A program made the translations under genes and the position numbers. From Flagellimonas yonaguniensis (GTDB taxonomy: Bacteria; Bacteroidota; Bacteroidia; Flavobacteriales; Flavobacteriaceae): a stretch of DNA of 64,000 bases. Of the stretch, positions 18,223 through 28,345 are shown piece after piece. Within the stretch, counting starts at the first letter, position 1; each line of letters starts with the position of its first letter. The notes beneath the pieces were generated by a model. That model was not told the DNA's origin, ran no database searches, and worked only from the letters and a program-made list of their open reading frames with translations. The stretch is taken from the NCBI RefSeq assembly GCF_029193885.1, contig NZ_JARFVB010000002.1:1-64000 (forward strand). The letters are read 5' to 3'.

Positions 18223-19779
18223 TCAATCCAAAATTTTGCCATTCACATCCAAAGTGAGTTCTTTCCTTTCCTCCCCTTTGTCCAATCGCACTCGGTAACC
18301 GGTAAAATCCTTGTCATTCACAAAGTTTACCCCACTTACTTCAAATCCAGGGTATTTGGACAACAATGATTCTTCCACTCCTTCGGGAAGGGGATCTTGA
18401 TACGGAATGGTATTGGAAAATCTTCGTTCCGCAATGGCTTCCTTGTTTCTTTCCACAAATTGATTTGGCGATCCTTCCTTCTTTATCAAATCAAATGCAT
18501 CATACAGTTCGCCGACCGCTGTATAGGATTCAAAGGACAATTTATTGTCCTCAACAGTGATTACCTGGAACAATTGGGTGTTTTCTGCCGCCCTATCCCT
18601 TTCGGCATCATAATCCTCCCACGCATTTTTACGCAAGCCATACATTTTTCCACCACTTACAGATACCACATAAACGGCACCTGTCTTATCACGCATATTA
18701 ACACCATCCAACACATTTTCATTAGGAGAAACCCTTCCTCGGGCATAGCTATGATCATGGCCCTGCAATACCAAGTCCACATCGTATTTATCAAAAATAG
18801 GTTTCATCAACTCCCTCCACTCTTTATTGTCCCGACCATCCGAAGCTGAAAACAAAGGATGATGAAACGTAACTATCTTCCAGTCCTTATCTGTTTCCGA
18901 TAATACCTTTTCAACCCACTTGGCTTGTTTTTCATGATCTACATTGCTATCCAATCCTATGATTCGCATATTCTGGTAGTCCATGTAATAGGCGGTCTCT
19001 TTCAATCCTTCCGGACCGTTTTCCGGCAATGAAAATTGATGTTTCCACTGTAAGGAGAGGCTTCTATCCGTAGCTTCCGGACTTAATTTTCGATACTCGT
19101 GGTTTCCTGGGATCGGGAATGCCCCTATGGAAGCATGGATCCATCCTCCGGCATCAAACCATTCCTGCCATTGTTGTTCATTATGGGCATTGTTCACTAA
19201 ATCTCCTGCATGCACGATGAATTTTGCATCCGGAGCTTTTTTATAGCTCTCCCTGATCAGACGAGACCATAGTTCCAATATGAAATTTTGGGTGTCCCCA
19301 ACGTATAAAAATGAAAACTTGTCCTTACCCTCTTTAGGTGCGGTCTTAAACTGAATCCACTCACTCCACCTTTTGCCATCCCCTACGCGATAGGCATACG
19401 TGGTATCGCTCTGCAAATCTGTGAACCATACCGAATGATAGTTGGCCAACACCTCTGCCTCATTGATGTTTGTTGCATCAAATGTCGTAGTGCTAGCTTT
19501 TATGGTTTTTGCATTTCGCCAAAACTTGGGTGCAGCGGTGGCAATGGCGATTTCTGCATAGGCGGTGTCTATTTCTGACGAGGTACGCCATGTAGCACTA
19601 GCCGATGTTGCCGGGTCCTCTCCATAAGAAAGGACAATCCTATCAGGATGGTTTGTAGGTTTGCGCCATTCCAAGTCAAATTCAGGCGCCTTATACGTTC
19701 GGGGCAGTTCTTGTCCAAAGGCCGTGATCATTGTGATAAGACCGAACAGCAAGATCACTGGGTTACTTCTTATTCTCAT
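18223..19779 (-). CDS. secreted purple-acid-phosphatase-like metallophosphoesterase
   Basis: 518 residues from the ATG at 19779, chosen because it starts a proper signal peptide (MRIRSNPVILLFGLITMITA, cut near FGQ). An N-terminal fibronectin-like domain (about 40-150) precedes the calcineurin-like domain, with metal motifs GDTQ, HAGDLVNN, GNHEY, HHPLFS and GHDHSYARG in order. It would hydrolyse phosphomonoesters outside the cytoplasm. It is last in the SusCD-GH92 locus, separated from GH92 by 123 bp that hold a strong hairpin. Context suggests it removes phosphate from sugars released by GH92. Confidence 0.9.
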   Translation of the reverse strand: MRIRSNPVILLFGLITMITAFGQELPRTYKAPEFDLEWRKPTNHPDRIVLSYGEDPATSASATWRTSSEIDTAYAEIAIATAAPKFWRNAKTIKASTTTFDATNINEAEVLANYHSVWFTDLQSDTTYAYRVGDGKRWSEWIQFKTAPKEGKDKFSFLYVGDTQNFILELWSRLIRESYKKAPDAKFIVHAGDLVNNAHNEQQWQEWFDAGGWIHASIGAFPIPGNHEYRKLSPEATDRSLSLQWKHQFSLPENGPEGLKETAYYMDYQNMRIIGLDSNVDHEKQAKWVEKVLSETDKDWKIVTFHHPLFSASDGRDNKEWRELMKPIFDKYDVDLVLQGHDHSYARGRVSPNENVLDGVNMRDKTGAVYVVSVSGGKMYGLRKNAWEDYDAERDRAAENTQLFQVITVEDNKLSFESYTAVGELYDAFDLIKKEGSPNQFVERNKEAIAERRFSNTIPYQDPLPEGVEESLLSKYPGFEVSGVNFVNDKDFTGYRVRLDKGEERKELTLDVNGKILD

Positions 19780-19811
19780 ATCGTTGGTTTTTAATTTTAT
19801 TCTTGCAAACA

Positions 19812-19839
19812 AGATGCAGCCTAAAAAGTGGCTGCATCT
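19812..19839. other. perfect intercistronic hairpin between GH92 and phosphatase genes
   Basis: A 10 bp perfect stem (AGATGCAGCC at 19812-19821, complement at 19830-19839) with an 8-nt loop, lying in the leader of the phosphatase gene. No proper U run follows on the minus strand, so it looks more like an mRNA-stability or attenuation element than a full terminator. A smaller hairpin, CTTG-CAAA-CAAG, adjoins it. Confidence 0.6.
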
Positions 19840-19902
19840 CTCACAATTAAACAAATAAACAAACTCAGTTGAACCGACCATCTTCTTAAGGTTAAGTTTT
19901 GG

Positions 19903-21987
19903 TCAATCTTTTTTTATTTTGACTTTGGTCAGGTATTGATTTGTGGTTCCCCAATCTATATTGGGCAAGCTATCCGTCTCCATGATAACATTTCCTCCGG
20001 CCATTATCTCTTGATGGGTCAACCAATTTCTTTGCAAAGGCTTTCCATTCAATTGAACGGATTTGATATAAAAATGATCTTTATGATAATTGACCACCTG
20101 AATCTTAAATGATTTATTGGAAGACCATTTCAATTCAACCTCCTTAAAAATTGGCGCTGTAAGATAATATACAGGTTCACCGACATTGGCAGCGGAGAGT
20201 CCCATAGCCCTAAGCACAAACCAAGACGACATGGTTCCCATATCATCATCCATCGTTTTTAAATAGGCGCGGGGCCTATTGTTATAAATACGACCTATGT
20301 AGGGATCTATTCCTTTGCTGTTATTATTGAAATAGAACTGAACCACGGTATCCAACATCAAGTTGCGAAACAATTTCTGGGATTTCCAAGGTTCTTTGGT
20401 AGTGTTGTACAGTCCAGATACTTGAAGATCAGGTTGGTTGGCGTGATTGTAATTGTTCTCTTCAAAAAACTGATCCAATTGTTCCCTGAAAACACTCTCG
20501 CCACCAGCCAAATCCTGCAGCCCTTCAATGTCAAAAGGAACAAACCATCGATACTGCCAAAGTGTACCTTGATAAAGACCTCTGGCACCCATGCGATCCA
20601 CATCCGGCCAACCCATATCGGCAAAGTCCTTTTCCCAATAGGTTCTATATTCCAAGGCCTTTTTCAAGTACTTCTTTGCTAATACCGTATCACCAATGGA
20701 CATCATTAAATTGGAACTTGCCCATAGATCATAGGAAGATTCCAATGCTTTGTCCGGAGAGCCAAAATCCAATCTTTCAATTTCTTTGATCAAAGAGTCC
20801 TTTATTTTTTCCAAAGGAAGTTTGTGACCTTTCTCCAGCGCATCCAAGAGCACTACTTGGGCATGTTCTGTCCGAACCGAGTTGGAAGGCTCATGTTGGG
20901 TGGACCAATCATTTTTTCCATAAGGATACAGGTTGGCTATAGATCTCGCAACATCACCATATTTTTGAGGGAATAGAAGTGACAGCAAGGGCATTTGTTC
21001 CCTGTAATTGTCCCAAATGGTCCATCCATGATAAATGGAGTCGTTGGATTTTTGAATTGTTCCATCTATGGCTTTATAGCTGCCATCAGGTTCGGAGACC
21101 AAATAGGGAGACTGAAGACCACGATACAACAACGAATAAAAAAGTGCAACCCTATCAATTTCCCCTTCCACTTTAACATGTCCCAAAAGTGCGTCCCAAT
21201 CTGATGAACTTTTTTTAACGGTTTCCGACAGATTTCCGCCACTCAATACCCTAGCTTTGGCAAACTCTTCATTTATTGATGAAAAACCAATTCTGATCCC
21301 AATTGTTGGCTCGTCTGTCCCATAAATCAAATAGTGGTCCTTTTCAGATTTTGTAGTGGAAGAAACATGATCAAACTCTATATAAAAATAGAGCCGGTAC
21401 ATACCTCGATTACAAACCGTTTCGGTATCCACCCACCCTTTGATGGTATTTCCGACTACAGTGTGCCGTGCTTCAACAAAGCGATTTAAAAAGGCATGGG
21501 ACAAATCAACCTCCAACTTTTTATCCGAATCTGGAAAATGATATCGGTGCACTCCATAGTTATGGTCGGCCGCCATTTCTGCCATTATTCCATTTTCAAA
21601 GGCGACTTTGTAATAGCCCGGTTTGGCAAATTCCTGCTTCTTCAACAATTTTTCATCTTCTTTTTTCTCAAAGGGCTTTACCAAAATATTGCCTCCCCCA
21701 CCCCTACAGCCAACACCTTCGATATGCGTATGGACAAAACCCAAGAACTCCTTGGCGTAGTGATCATAGCCGGTATGTGTGCCCGGATTGGTCACTGGTC
21801 CAATGGATATCATATTAAAGGGGGTGCCAGCAGCTGGCGACATCTGCCCATGATCCCCGGAAGTGCCCAAAAATACGCTGACCTGGTCTTTTGGGGATTT
21901 AACCATCGGGAGATCAACATTGGTTTCCTTTTGTTGGCATCCAAAAAGTAGAAGCATCAATGGAACCAGTACACCGTGTTTTTTCAT
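19903..21987 (-). CDS. GH92 family alpha-mannosidase-like lipoprotein, Gln at the acid position
   Basis: 694 residues, lipoprotein (LLLFGC, Cys17). GH92 landmarks: FVHTHIEGVGC (about 84-94), GWTIWDNYREQMPLLSLL (about 321-338), and MDDDMGTMSSW (579-589), whose Asps match the family's catalytic base region. GH92 enzymes are calcium-dependent inverting exo-alpha-mannosidases. At the position where the family has its general acid Glu before GN-x-WQY, this protein has LYQGTLWQYRW, that is Gln473. From memory, the GH92 mannosyl-phosphodiesterase of Cellulosimicrobium has the same Glu-to-Gln change, because a phosphate leaving group needs no acid. The neighbouring phosphatase fits that reading. Confidence 0.88.
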   Translation of the reverse strand: MKKHGVLVPLMLLLFGCQQKETNVDLPMVKSPKDQVSVFLGTSGDHGQMSPAAGTPFNMISIGPVTNPGTHTGYDHYAKEFLGFVHTHIEGVGCRGGGGNILVKPFEKKEDEKLLKKQEFAKPGYYKVAFENGIMAEMAADHNYGVHRYHFPDSDKKLEVDLSHAFLNRFVEARHTVVGNTIKGWVDTETVCNRGMYRLYFYIEFDHVSSTTKSEKDHYLIYGTDEPTIGIRIGFSSINEEFAKARVLSGGNLSETVKKSSSDWDALLGHVKVEGEIDRVALFYSLLYRGLQSPYLVSEPDGSYKAIDGTIQKSNDSIYHGWTIWDNYREQMPLLSLLFPQKYGDVARSIANLYPYGKNDWSTQHEPSNSVRTEHAQVVLLDALEKGHKLPLEKIKDSLIKEIERLDFGSPDKALESSYDLWASSNLMMSIGDTVLAKKYLKKALEYRTYWEKDFADMGWPDVDRMGARGLYQGTLWQYRWFVPFDIEGLQDLAGGESVFREQLDQFFEENNYNHANQPDLQVSGLYNTTKEPWKSQKLFRNLMLDTVVQFYFNNNSKGIDPYIGRIYNNRPRAYLKTMDDDMGTMSSWFVLRAMGLSAANVGEPVYYLTAPIFKEVELKWSSNKSFKIQVVNYHKDHFYIKSVQLNGKPLQRNWLTHQEIMAGGNVIMETDSLPNIDWGTTNQYLTKVKIKKD

Positions 21988-21991
21988 GCCA

Positions 21992-23227
21992 TTAAGGATC
22001 TAAAGGTTGGTTTGGGTTTTGGTGGAATGAAACTATGTTTCCTGTAAATTCAAGCGTGGTCGGGGATAATCTGGCATGGATATCCACGGGTTGATAACCC
22101 AATTCTTCCTGACAACGCTTTGTAAAAGTTTCACTTCCTGTATAATCGCTATGTGAAGGATTGGTCACTACCAAGCTTTTTTGATCCAATGGAATTCCAT
22201 AATCCACCATCAAACGGGTTGCATTTCGCATATTGGTCGTGGTGTGCCTCGCATAAGGCTCAATAATGATGTTTTCCTCAGGAACACTGTATTCTTCCAT
22301 AAGCTCCTGTTTCATCTCCACAGCCTCACAGTAAGGCGTCATATATGGGTGTACATGCCCCCCGGATACAATAATAAATGGTGCTTTCTTGGCACGATAC
22401 TCTTTCATGGCCAATTGTAGGTTAATCTTTCCCGCTATGGAAAGCTTATCCCGATAATTCTCCGGTCCTCCTCCCAAAACCACAATAGAGGCATAGGGAT
22501 AGGCCTTAAAATCTGTGTTTTTTATTGCTTGAACAGCTTTTGCATTCTCTTTTTTGTCCAACGGATCATAACGAACAGCCTCGTCCTTATGGTTGGCGTA
22601 CAAGAGGTTAAGGGCAAGGTTCACACTCGGTTGAAAGAACACCTGCTCTTCCCTTGCATCCTCAACTGCCTCTGTCCTTAAAATGGAAACAGCATAAAGA
22701 TATCGTTTCGATTTTGCATCAAATGAAACCGAATCAATGTTTCTATAAAATGGCATTTTACCAGCTCCATAGACTTCCAAAACGGTGTCAAGACCTTTGG
22801 CACATTGCTCCCAGATTTTATAGAAGTATTCATCATCAGGCGCTTTTTCAAAATTGGCATATCGATTGGATTCCCGAAGCTTTCGGATCAAACTTTTTAA
22901 ACCGTCATTGTCCTTGGACAAGTCCACTAGTCGTTTCCCTACAGTTTGGATATCACTTTCCGACCATAAAAATGGAGCTATGATTTCCTTACCATTTTTT
23001 GGTGTGGATTCTAACGGTGCCATCATTTTATCCCAATACGTTTTCAATTGTCCATCGGCTTTCAAGAGCTTCAAAAGCTCAGTATTCTCTTCCATTGCTG
23101 AAAACAAGTAGAAATTTTTTTCCAGTAACCTTTCCTTGGTCTGGTTGGGATGATACTGATTTTTGGTCTGTGCACGAGAAATAAAGGCACAACCAATAAC
23201 CAATGAAAAAAGAAGTAGTTTTTTCAT
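21992..23227 (-). CDS. exported YdcF/DUF218-domain protein
   Basis: 411 residues with a signal peptide (MKKLLLFSLVIGCAFISRAQ). The C-terminal half is a DUF218/YdcF-type domain: SIVVLGGGPENYRDKLS (about 252-268), FIIVSGGHVHPYMTP, a long helix, and IIIEPYARHTTTNMRNATRL. Its function is unknown; the fold is linked to envelope polysaccharide metabolism in some bacteria. It lies 4 bp before GH92 and downstream of susD, across a terminator-like hairpin, so it belongs to the same locus. Confidence 0.82.
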   Translation of the reverse strand: MKKLLLFSLVIGCAFISRAQTKNQYHPNQTKERLLEKNFYLFSAMEENTELLKLLKADGQLKTYWDKMMAPLESTPKNGKEIIAPFLWSESDIQTVGKRLVDLSKDNDGLKSLIRKLRESNRYANFEKAPDDEYFYKIWEQCAKGLDTVLEVYGAGKMPFYRNIDSVSFDAKSKRYLYAVSILRTEAVEDAREEQVFFQPSVNLALNLLYANHKDEAVRYDPLDKKENAKAVQAIKNTDFKAYPYASIVVLGGGPENYRDKLSIAGKINLQLAMKEYRAKKAPFIIVSGGHVHPYMTPYCEAVEMKQELMEEYSVPEENIIIEPYARHTTTNMRNATRLMVDYGIPLDQKSLVVTNPSHSDYTGSETFTKRCQEELGYQPVDIHARLSPTTLEFTGNIVSFHQNPNQPLDP

Positions 23228-23238
23228 GCTATTGATTT

Positions 23239-23273
23239 AAAAAAGGGCAGCTACTGTATATTGGAAGCTGCCC
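23239..23273 (-). terminator. terminator/attenuator between susD and downstream enzymes
   Basis: Read leftwards: GGGCAGCT (23273-23266), a 13-nt loop, AGCTGCCC (23252-23245), then TTTTTT. This is a good intrinsic terminator inside the operon. Partial read-through would make SusC/SusD more abundant than the enzymes downstream. Confidence 0.8.
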
Positions 23274-23291
23274 TAATTATTAAAATTTTGA

Positions 23292-24968
23292 TCAGTATCC
23301 GTTGTTCTGGGTTACCAGACCATCGTCAACACTGTCGATATACTCTTGTGGAATTGGCCAATACTCATTTTTACCTTGGGTAAATGCAGCATTGGTCAAG
23401 TGGGTTCTTCTGGTTTTTTCAACCTCCAAATAGTCATCGATCACATCTTTGGCGATTCCCCAACGAACCAAATTGAAGAAACGGTGCCCTTCCATGGCCA
23501 GTTCCAAACGGGATTCCATACGGACTTTGTCCCTTGCATCTGTGGCATCGGTCCAAACGGCATCATAAGTACCAATGCTATAGTTAGCTGCATCTCCGGA
23601 ACCGTCCAATGTTTGAACATACCCTGAATTGGCGGCTCGCTCACGAATTTGGTTCACCAAGGTTCTAGCTTCTTCCAAATTACCCAATTCAACGGCTGCC
23701 TCCGCTCTCCATAACAACACCTCAGCGTAACGGATAATATAATAGTTCAGCGCATCAACATAAGGCCAAACAGTTACATGGTAAGGTGAATTTGCAGAAA
23801 GGATACGTTTTTTAGGACCATAAGGACCGTAGGTAGCCAGGTCACGTGCCCAAGTGTCCTCATACAGAATATCCAAATCCTTATATGGAATACCTGGTCT
23901 GCCAATGGTAATGTCCAGTCGGGGATCAACAAAATCGGTTTCGGTCACATCAATATTATCGTCGACCGGCAATCCAGATGCATCCGTTTTAAATGCATTT
24001 ACCAGGTTTTGTGATGGACGATGAAACCCATACTGTGCATAATAAGGTCCTCCAGGGGCTGTTAAACGATCACCTATACTACCATTATAGTTACTTCCTT
24101 GACCGTCGTTCACAGAATACTGCACCGCAAAAAGAACTTCTGAACCATTGTCATTTTCAGGTAAGAACACCGATTGGAAATCATCCATCAAACTGTAGTT
24201 TCCACCCATTACAACGGTTGTTGCATCAAAAGCAGCTTGCCATTTTTCTTGGAAAAGATAGGTCTTTGCCAAATATGCCATTGCGGCAAGGTTTGTAGGT
24301 CTACCTACCTCATCCTGACTGCTGGGCAATACATCGTAGGCCGCCTGAAAATCAGCCTCAATTTTACTCCAAATCTCGGCAGATGTAAACTCGGTGTTGG
24401 AACGGGCATAGTCCGCTACCGTTTCTGCAGTTTCATCAATATATGGAATTTGATCATAGACCTTTTTAAGCTCAAAATAATAATGACCTCGCAAAAATCT
24501 AAGTTCCGCTGTTCTCTGTATTTTTAAAGTAGCATCGAAATCCTCAGAGGCATTCAACAATTTCATGGCCTCGTTGGTTCTTTTCACACCTTCGTAAAGA
24601 GCCATCCACTTACGCTCAACATCATAGGTTGTAGGGGTGGTATTGTACAATTCCATTTGATGGATTTGGTTCTGGTCCCCTGTTCCACCACCACCTTTGT
24701 AGCAGTCATCAGAGACAACATCTCCAAAGCTCCAGTTGGAGGCAGGGGAATTGTAAGCATTACTTGCTCCATCTATCTGACCATTCAATACACTATAGGC
24801 AGAAATGATGGCTTTTTCCACATTTTCCGCTTTGGTCATTTCCGCAGGGGAAACTTCTCCATAGGTTACTTCCTCAAGAAAGTCCTTGGAACAAGAGCCC
24901 AAGAATGTAAGTGCCAATGTTGCACCTACCATTAAATATTTTGAATTTATTTTCAATATGTTTTTCAT
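23292..24968 (-). CDS. SusD/RagB-type surface glycan-binding lipoprotein
   Basis: 558-residue lipoprotein (lipobox LTFLGSCSK, Cys near 27). SusD hallmarks are N-terminal EVTYGEVSPAEMTKAENVEKA, tetratricopeptide-like helices (about 130-260) and the C-terminal RMESRLELAMEGHRFFNLVRWG followed by YWPIPQEYID. It captures glycan at the cell surface and lids the SusC pore. It follows susC after 8 bp. The glycan is not readable from sequence; the linked GH92 points to alpha-mannosides. Confidence 0.95.
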   Translation of the reverse strand: MKNILKINSKYLMVGATLALTFLGSCSKDFLEEVTYGEVSPAEMTKAENVEKAIISAYSVLNGQIDGASNAYNSPASNWSFGDVVSDDCYKGGGGTGDQNQIHQMELYNTTPTTYDVERKWMALYEGVKRTNEAMKLLNASEDFDATLKIQRTAELRFLRGHYYFELKKVYDQIPYIDETAETVADYARSNTEFTSAEIWSKIEADFQAAYDVLPSSQDEVGRPTNLAAMAYLAKTYLFQEKWQAAFDATTVVMGGNYSLMDDFQSVFLPENDNGSEVLFAVQYSVNDGQGSNYNGSIGDRLTAPGGPYYAQYGFHRPSQNLVNAFKTDASGLPVDDNIDVTETDFVDPRLDITIGRPGIPYKDLDILYEDTWARDLATYGPYGPKKRILSANSPYHVTVWPYVDALNYYIIRYAEVLLWRAEAAVELGNLEEARTLVNQIRERAANSGYVQTLDGSGDAANYSIGTYDAVWTDATDARDKVRMESRLELAMEGHRFFNLVRWGIAKDVIDDYLEVEKTRRTHLTNAAFTQGKNEYWPIPQEYIDSVDDGLVTQNNGY

Positions 24969-24976
24969 GGCTTTTT

Positions 24977-27900
24977 TTAAAGTTTTAAGTTACATCCAAT
25001 GACAAAAGTCCTGCTCGGAGGATACAATCCACGGTCGATACCGATATCAAGGTTACGGTTACTTCCACCATAGTTCTGAAGCCCTACTTGTGGGTTCATT
25101 CCACTGTAATCCGTAATGGTAAAAAGGTTACTTGCTTGGGCATAAATCCTGAGGTTCATTCCCCCTAAGATTTCTGGATCAACGGAATAACCCAACTGTA
25201 GATTGGTCAATCGAACGTAAGATCCATTTTCCACATAATATGTTGAAGGTCGGATGTTGTTGTTTGGATCATCCAAAGACAATCTTGGAATGCTGGTGTT
25301 TGTATTGTTTTCCGACCAAGCGTTCAACAATACATTTTCCTTGTTATATGCTGCTTGGTTAAAGAAATGGTTCTTGTATTTGGTAAAGTTATAGGTGTCA
25401 TTACCAAAACTACCATTGAACAAAATACCAAGATCGAAAGCTTTATAGTTGAATTGAAGGTTAAGACCCAACATTACATCGGGGTGAGGGGAACCGATGA
25501 AAGTTCTATCATCAGCATCAACATCGCCGTCTCCATCAACATCTTTAAACCTAATGTCTCCAGGTTGCGCATTAGGTTGCATGCCATAGCTATCAACTTC
25601 TGCTTGACTTTGGAACAAACCTTCAGCTACATATCCGTAAAAAGAAGCAATTGGTTGGCCCACTGCACTTCTGGAAATCTCTTGATCAAAGTTTACACTG
25701 TGCAATGATGAACTTGGAATTCCCAAATAATCCGAAGTGGTCAATTCGGTAAGTTCGTTCTTGGAACCTGTTAGGTTCAATCCAATGCTATAGCCCAAAT
25801 CGCCAACCATATCATTATAGTTGATATCCAATTCAAAACCACTGTTTTTCATTTTCCCATCGTTTACCCACTGACCATCATTGGTACCTCCATAAGTCAA
25901 TGGAACGGTATTGTAAACCAAGATATCATCTGTGTTTTTCACATAGTAATCAGCTGTAATGTTCAAACGGTCTTCCAAAAGTCCCAAGTCAACACCCACA
26001 GAAGTTTGGGTAGTAGTTTCCCATTTCAAATCTGCATTTGGGATTCGGGATTGCGTAAGTCCAATGTAAACAGATTCTTGAGCTCCATCAATGGCATAGT
26101 TGGAGTTAGGGTTGTTGTTCCGATAGCTATCCACTGTGGCGTAGTTCTCAATTTCCTGGTTACCAGTCTGACCCCAGCTACCTCTAAGCATCATAGAAGA
26201 TATAATACCATCAGGATTGAAAAAATCCTCACGATCCAATCTCCATCCCAAAGAGAATGCGGGGAATGTTCCCCATCTGTTATCTTCATTAAACCTTGAA
26301 CTACCATCACGTCTAACTGTGGCTGTGAAAAGGTATTTCTCATCGAAGTTATAGTTCAATCTTCCAAAGTAAGAATTCAAGGACCATCCATTGGCACTTC
26401 CGGAGTTCAACATATTTTCTGTACCAAAACTTAGGTATCTGAAGTTTTCATCCTCGTATAAAAATTCACTCACTGAAGCACTGAAACCCTCATAATTGTA
26501 TTCTATGGCCTCTTGACCAATCAAGGCATCCACATGATGTTTACCAAATTGCTTTTTATAGTTCAAAGTGTTGGTAAAAGAGAACTGGTAATTGAAGTTG
26601 TTGGATGTGGACAGTGAGTTGGTATTGTTGGTTGACAATATCTCGTCATAGGTTGGTGAAAAACTTCTGATATTATAGTTCTGGTAATCCAGACCAAAGG
26701 AAGTTTTAAAGGTAAAATCACTTATATACAGATTGGCATACACATTTCCCAAGGCTTGAACTCGTTTTTGCTTGTTGTCCTTGTTTCTGTACAACTGCCC
26801 CATGGGGTTATTACTATCGTTGATCGGGTTACCTGCATATTCTCCGTTGATGTCCTTTACGGGTACTATGGATGGAAATTGCATGGCTGTTAGGATAATG
26901 CTTCCCAAGGCAGAGTTGGTGCCAACTGAAACCTGCTCTTTATAATTGGCCGTGAAATTTTCGCCAATAGTAAGGAAATCGCCAATATTGTAGGAAGAAT
27001 TGAATCTTGCCGAGTATCTCTCAAACCCTGTGTACTTGATCAAACCTTCCTGATTGTAATACCCTAAAGAGAACATGTTCTGGCTTTTCGAATCTCCTTT
27101 TGCCAAGGATACGTTGTACGATTGGATCATAGCGGTTTGCATGATTTCGTTTACCCAATCCACATCGGCACTTGGAATTGTTTGATCAGCGTCCAACCAT
27201 TGTGGAATAACAGCCTGGGAAGGGTCATTACCATAAATATCATGGGAAGGAGTTCCTCCATCATTAATGGTTGCCTCCCACAACAAATCGCCATATTGTT
27301 GGGCATTCAGCATTTTTGGCAAGTTGTAAGATGACTGAAGACCTGCATATCCGTCAAAAGAAACCACATATTCCCCACTTGTATCGGAACCCTTTTTAGT
27401 AGTGATAATCACAACACCATTTGCGGCACGAGACCCATAAATGGAAGCCGAAGCAGCATCTTTCAATACTTGGATGGTCTCGATATCCGTAGGGTTGATA
27501 CCATTAAGTCCATTTGAAGCTGGAATACCATCGATAATAACCAAAGGATCATTACTGTTGATGGTACTAAAACCACGAACCCTGATTGAAGTTCCGCCCC
27601 CCGGAGAGTTATCGCTCATGATTTGAACACCAGGCAAGCGACCATCCAACATTTCAACCACGTTGGCTTTTGGCTGGGTCACAATTTCTTCTGGGGAAAC
27701 CGAAGCAATGGCTCCGGTAATGTTTCTTCTGGCCTCGGTACCATATCCAACCACTACGATTTCGTCCAATTGGGATGCACTTTCCATCAATGTTACGGTA
27801 ACATTGCTGATTTGATCAATATCAACATCCTGTCTTTGATAGCCGATATAGGTAACGGATAACACTTTAAAATTCGATGGAATCTCCAAGCTGAAATTTC

Positions 27901-28345
27901 CATCAAAATCTGATACCGTACCATAATCCGTACCATCTACGAAAACGTTGGCACCGGGGATTGGGGCTCCAGCCTCATCAATAACTTTACCGGAAATACT
28001 TCGTTGTTCTTGGATAAATTTTACAAGAACACCCTGCTCGGTCACTTTAAAATCCACATTGGCCTTGTTTTTAAGGTCGTTCAATACAGATTCCAAGTCC
28101 ACCTTATTTGCATCAATGCTGATACGTTGTTGCAGATTTTGGGCATCTGCTGCATAAATGAATTTTTTACCTGTTTGCTTTTCAATAAGGTCGAATACCT
28201 TTTCCAAAGCAACACTTTTTAAGTTAAGGTTTATAATCTCAAAATTTTGGGTGTTTACCGCCACGTTCGCCGATATTGGAACAATAGCCGCTCGACCTAA
28301 CAATGGTAAACACAATAGCAATGCTATGAGGTTTAATTTTTTCAT
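24977..28345 (-). CDS. SusC/RagA-type TonB-linked outer-membrane transporter
   Basis: 1122 residues. Signal peptide, an N-terminal STN domain (about 35-90, TGKKFIYAADAQNL...) that receives signal for FecR, a carboxypeptidase-regulatory-like domain (about 113-190), the DEIVVVGYGT motif, plug, and a long beta-barrel. It imports oligosaccharides using TonB energy. The STN domain plus the FecR/ECF pair upstream makes this a trans-envelope-signalling transporter that can switch on its own operon. Confidence 0.96.
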   Translation of the reverse strand: MKKLNLIALLLCLPLLGRAAIVPISANVAVNTQNFEIINLNLKSVALEKVFDLIEKQTGKKFIYAADAQNLQQRISIDANKVDLESVLNDLKNKANVDFKVTEQGVLVKFIQEQRSISGKVIDEAGAPIPGANVFVDGTDYGTVSDFDGNFSLEIPSNFKVLSVTYIGYQRQDVDIDQISNVTVTLMESASQLDEIVVVGYGTEARRNITGAIASVSPEEIVTQPKANVVEMLDGRLPGVQIMSDNSPGGGTSIRVRGFSTINSNDPLVIIDGIPASNGLNGINPTDIETIQVLKDAASASIYGSRAANGVVIITTKKGSDTSGEYVVSFDGYAGLQSSYNLPKMLNAQQYGDLLWEATINDGGTPSHDIYGNDPSQAVIPQWLDADQTIPSADVDWVNEIMQTAMIQSYNVSLAKGDSKSQNMFSLGYYNQEGLIKYTGFERYSARFNSSYNIGDFLTIGENFTANYKEQVSVGTNSALGSIILTAMQFPSIVPVKDINGEYAGNPINDSNNPMGQLYRNKDNKQKRVQALGNVYANLYISDFTFKTSFGLDYQNYNIRSFSPTYDEILSTNNTNSLSTSNNFNYQFSFTNTLNYKKQFGKHHVDALIGQEAIEYNYEGFSASVSEFLYEDENFRYLSFGTENMLNSGSANGWSLNSYFGRLNYNFDEKYLFTATVRRDGSSRFNEDNRWGTFPAFSLGWRLDREDFFNPDGIISSMMLRGSWGQTGNQEIENYATVDSYRNNNPNSNYAIDGAQESVYIGLTQSRIPNADLKWETTTQTSVGVDLGLLEDRLNITADYYVKNTDDILVYNTVPLTYGGTNDGQWVNDGKMKNSGFELDINYNDMVGDLGYSIGLNLTGSKNELTELTTSDYLGIPSSSLHSVNFDQEISRSAVGQPIASFYGYVAEGLFQSQAEVDSYGMQPNAQPGDIRFKDVDGDGDVDADDRTFIGSPHPDVMLGLNLQFNYKAFDLGILFNGSFGNDTYNFTKYKNHFFNQAAYNKENVLLNAWSENNTNTSIPRLSLDDPNNNIRPSTYYVENGSYVRLTNLQLGYSVDPEILGGMNLRIYAQASNLFTITDYSGMNPQVGLQNYGGSNRNLDIGIDRGLYPPSRTFVIGCNLKL

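Noticed and set aside
18062-18298. Short open frame after tRNA-Lys
   Set aside because: No recognisable motif or promoter, and it overlaps the well-supported phosphatase gene on the other strand.
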